Part shown: piece by piece, positions 62,970-64,000 of the stretch
Layout of the letters: each line of letters opens with the position of its first letter
Position numbering within the stretch: position 1 is the first letter of the stretch
DNA from: Citricoccus sp. CH26A
GTDB lineage: Bacteria > Actinomycetota > Actinomycetes > Actinomycetales > Micrococcaceae
Length of the DNA stretch: 64,000 nt
Reading direction: 5' to 3'
Assembly (NCBI RefSeq): GCF_000224415.1
Contig: NZ_AFXQ01000012.1
Coordinates: forward strand, 1-64,000
Notes under the pieces: model-generated
Told to the model about the DNA's origin: nothing
Seen by the model: only the letters and a program-made list of their open reading frames with translations
Database searches by the model: none
Made by a program: the position numbers and the translations under genes

Positions 62970-63554
62970 ATGCCCGCGAGCCCACGCCCCGATATGCCTG
63001 TCGACGCCGCCGAGGCGCCCGGTGACGCACCCGGCGCCGCACCCGCCGAGACGCCCGGTGGCCGGGCCCGCCGGCACACCGGCGAGGTGCCCGCGGCCCC
63101 GGGCGGCCGTCCCGCCCTCGTCGGCCGGCGCGTCTTCTCGTCGCCGATGCGGCGCCGGGTGGCCTATGCCGTGGTCTTCGAGGCCCTGGCGATCGTGTTC
63201 ACCACCCTGATCCTGGCCGCCCTGGGCAACCCCGCCGGTTCCAGCGCCGTCGTCGGGGTGGTGTCCTCGGTCGTCGCCCTGCTGTGGAACATGTTGTTCA
63301 ACACCCTGTTCGAGTGGTGGGAGCGGCGCTCGGGGCACACCGGCAGGCCCCTGTGGATGCGCCTGCTGCACACGTTCCTGTTCGAGGCCGGGCTCGTGGT
63401 GGTCCTCGTGCCGGCGGTGGCGCTGATCCTGCAGGTCGGCCTCTGGGAGGCGTTCCTCTACGAACTGGCGCTGATCATCTTCTTCCTGATCTACAACGCC
63501 GTCTACGCCTGGTGCTTCGACCGCGTCTTCGGCCTGCCCGACTCCGCGCAGTAG
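62970..63554 (+). CDS. PACE-type (BTP domain) efflux transporter
   Basis: A 194-residue membrane protein whose last 130 residues form two tandem bacterial transmembrane pair domains: four helices with FEALAIVFTTLILAALG, VALLWNMLFNTLFEWWE, FEAGLVVVLVPAVALIL and YNAVYAWCFDRVFGLP. The conserved RR(V)AY start, W-N-M-x-F-N and Y-N-x-x-Y-x-W-x-F-D motifs are those of AceI-like chlorhexidine/biocide efflux proteins. The first 60 residues are a Pro/Ala/Gly-rich tail. ATG at 62970 follows GGAGGAG. Family best known from Proteobacteria. Confidence 0.83.
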   Translation: MPASPRPDMPVDAAEAPGDAPGAAPAETPGGRARRHTGEVPAAPGGRPALVGRRVFSSPMRRRVAYAVVFEALAIVFTTLILAALGNPAGSSAVVGVVSSVVALLWNMLFNTLFEWWERRSGHTGRPLWMRLLHTFLFEAGLVVVLVPAVALILQVGLWEAFLYELALIIFFLIYNAVYAWCFDRVFGLPDSAQ

Positions 63555-63575
63555 CCCGGTGCGGGGCACCGGGCT
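63553..63575. terminator. 10-bp stem hairpin over PACE stop codon
   Basis: AGCCCGGTGC-GGG-GCACCGGGCT, perfect arms, beginning inside the PACE TAG stop. The convergent patatin gene ends 13 nt beyond, so it can act on both strands. Confidence 0.65.
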
Positions 63576-63587
63576 GCCGCGGCCATC

Positions 63588-64000
63588 TCAAGCGTCGACG
63601 GCCGGCAGGCCCAGGAAGTCCCGGATCGCGGGGATCTCGCGGCGTGCCTGGGCCAGCCCCGCCTCGTGGGAGGCGCGCAGCCTGGCCACGTTCCGCTCCC
63701 CGTTCGAGACCGGCATCCGCTCCGGGACGAAGAGGTAGGCCTTGCCCTGGCGCTCGAGGTCGAAGAGCCGCTCCCGGGTCTGGTTGTACCGCGTCCATCG
63801 CGTGAGCAGCGCCTCGGCGATCGCGGGGTGCCTGCGGAAGTAGCGCAGGTAGAACCGGGGGAAGCGTTCGGGCCCCTTCACGTAGTCCCGCTCGCGGGTG
63901 AGCACCGCCAGGAATCGCTGGTGCCCGGCCTCCTCGGCCGCCGACACCGGGATGCCGCCGTCCGGTCCCAGCGCGCCGTCCACGTAGGTCCGGCCGTCCA
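63588..64000 (-). CDS. patatin-like phospholipase family protein (partial, N-terminus beyond window)
   Basis: Only the C-terminal 137 codons are inside the window; the frame continues through the right edge. The visible start is DGRTYVDGALGPDGGIPVSAA, whose DG(A) matches the catalytic Asp motif of patatins of the YjjU type, followed by LAVLTRERDYVKGPERFPRFYLRYFRRHPAIAEAL and a C-terminal helical region ending in FLGLPAVDA, as in that group. A GTG at 63983 would make a short ORF but is an internal codon. The nucleophile region is off the window. Confidence 0.75.
   Translation of the reverse strand, partial: DGRTYVDGALGPDGGIPVSAAEEAGHQRFLAVLTRERDYVKGPERFPRFYLRYFRRHPAIAEALLTRWTRYNQTRERLFDLERQGKAYLFVPERMPVSNGERNVARLRASHEAGLAQARREIPAIRDFLGLPAVDA

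Overview
The window is high-GC (roughly 70% by eye), gene-dense bacterial DNA with GTG starts, 4-base GTGA/ATGA stop-start overlaps and TANNNT -10 boxes placed directly before start codons. Together with the gene content (NrtR-nad operon, dodecin, meso-diaminopimelate dehydrogenase, SCO1664/MSMEG_4193 pair, DesK-type ABC/two-component operon) this points to an actinobacterium, most likely order Micrococcales, family Micrococcaceae or close to it. It reads as chromosome: no replication genes, integrases, IS elements or CRISPR arrays were found. The first and last genes (DEAD-box helicase, patatin-like hydrolase) run off the window.

Layout. 1-10 kb: RNA helicase, FMN reductase behind a 32-bp palindrome, rmuC, a divergent pair of transporters (TauE/SafE and DASS), and an ABC exporter-histidine kinase-response regulator operon. 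10-16 kb: ychF-yjdM, an ABC-F protein, arfB, a methyltransferase, dodecin, a PAP2-like protein. 16-21 kb: nrtR-nadA-nadC-cysteine desulfurase, fully overlapping and preceded by a perfect inverted repeat, with no nadB. 21-26 kb: sugar porter, a tandem glycine riboswitch ahead of a serine/threonine-type permease, a Na+/H+ antiporter, acylphosphatase. 26-32 kb: class A penicillin-binding protein, TDT channel/transporter, thymidine kinase, family A DNA polymerase.

31.8-42.0 kb is the most distinctive part: a self-contained selenocysteine system. fdhA (formate dehydrogenase catalytic subunit) carries an in-frame TGA at codon 189 followed 11 nt later by a bacterial SECIS hairpin with a GGTCT loop; fdhB and an NrfD-type membrane subunit follow; then selD (opposite strand), tRNA-Sec (UCA), selA and selB. 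The cassette makes selenophosphate (SelD), charges and converts Ser-tRNA-Sec (SelA), delivers it (SelB) and has its client enzyme alongside. selB and the membrane-subunit gene each contain apparent single-base deletions, as does an SRPBCC gene at 53 kb; two of the sites are G runs, so homopolymer sequencing error must be separated from real decay.

42-64 kb: secreted serine protease plus lipoprotein, flavin monooxygenase, HD protein, AAA+/VWA pair, histidine phosphatase-SCO1664 pair, SurA-like lipoprotein, ArsR-SRPBCC unit with palindrome, alpha/beta hydrolase, quinone oxidoreductase, PNPOx-like protein, SDR-DUF2867 protein, patatin, macrolide 2'-phosphotransferase homologue with HGE in place of HGD, DUF808 protein, ddh, and a PACE-type efflux protein. 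Several strong hairpins sit between convergent genes and are annotated as terminators.
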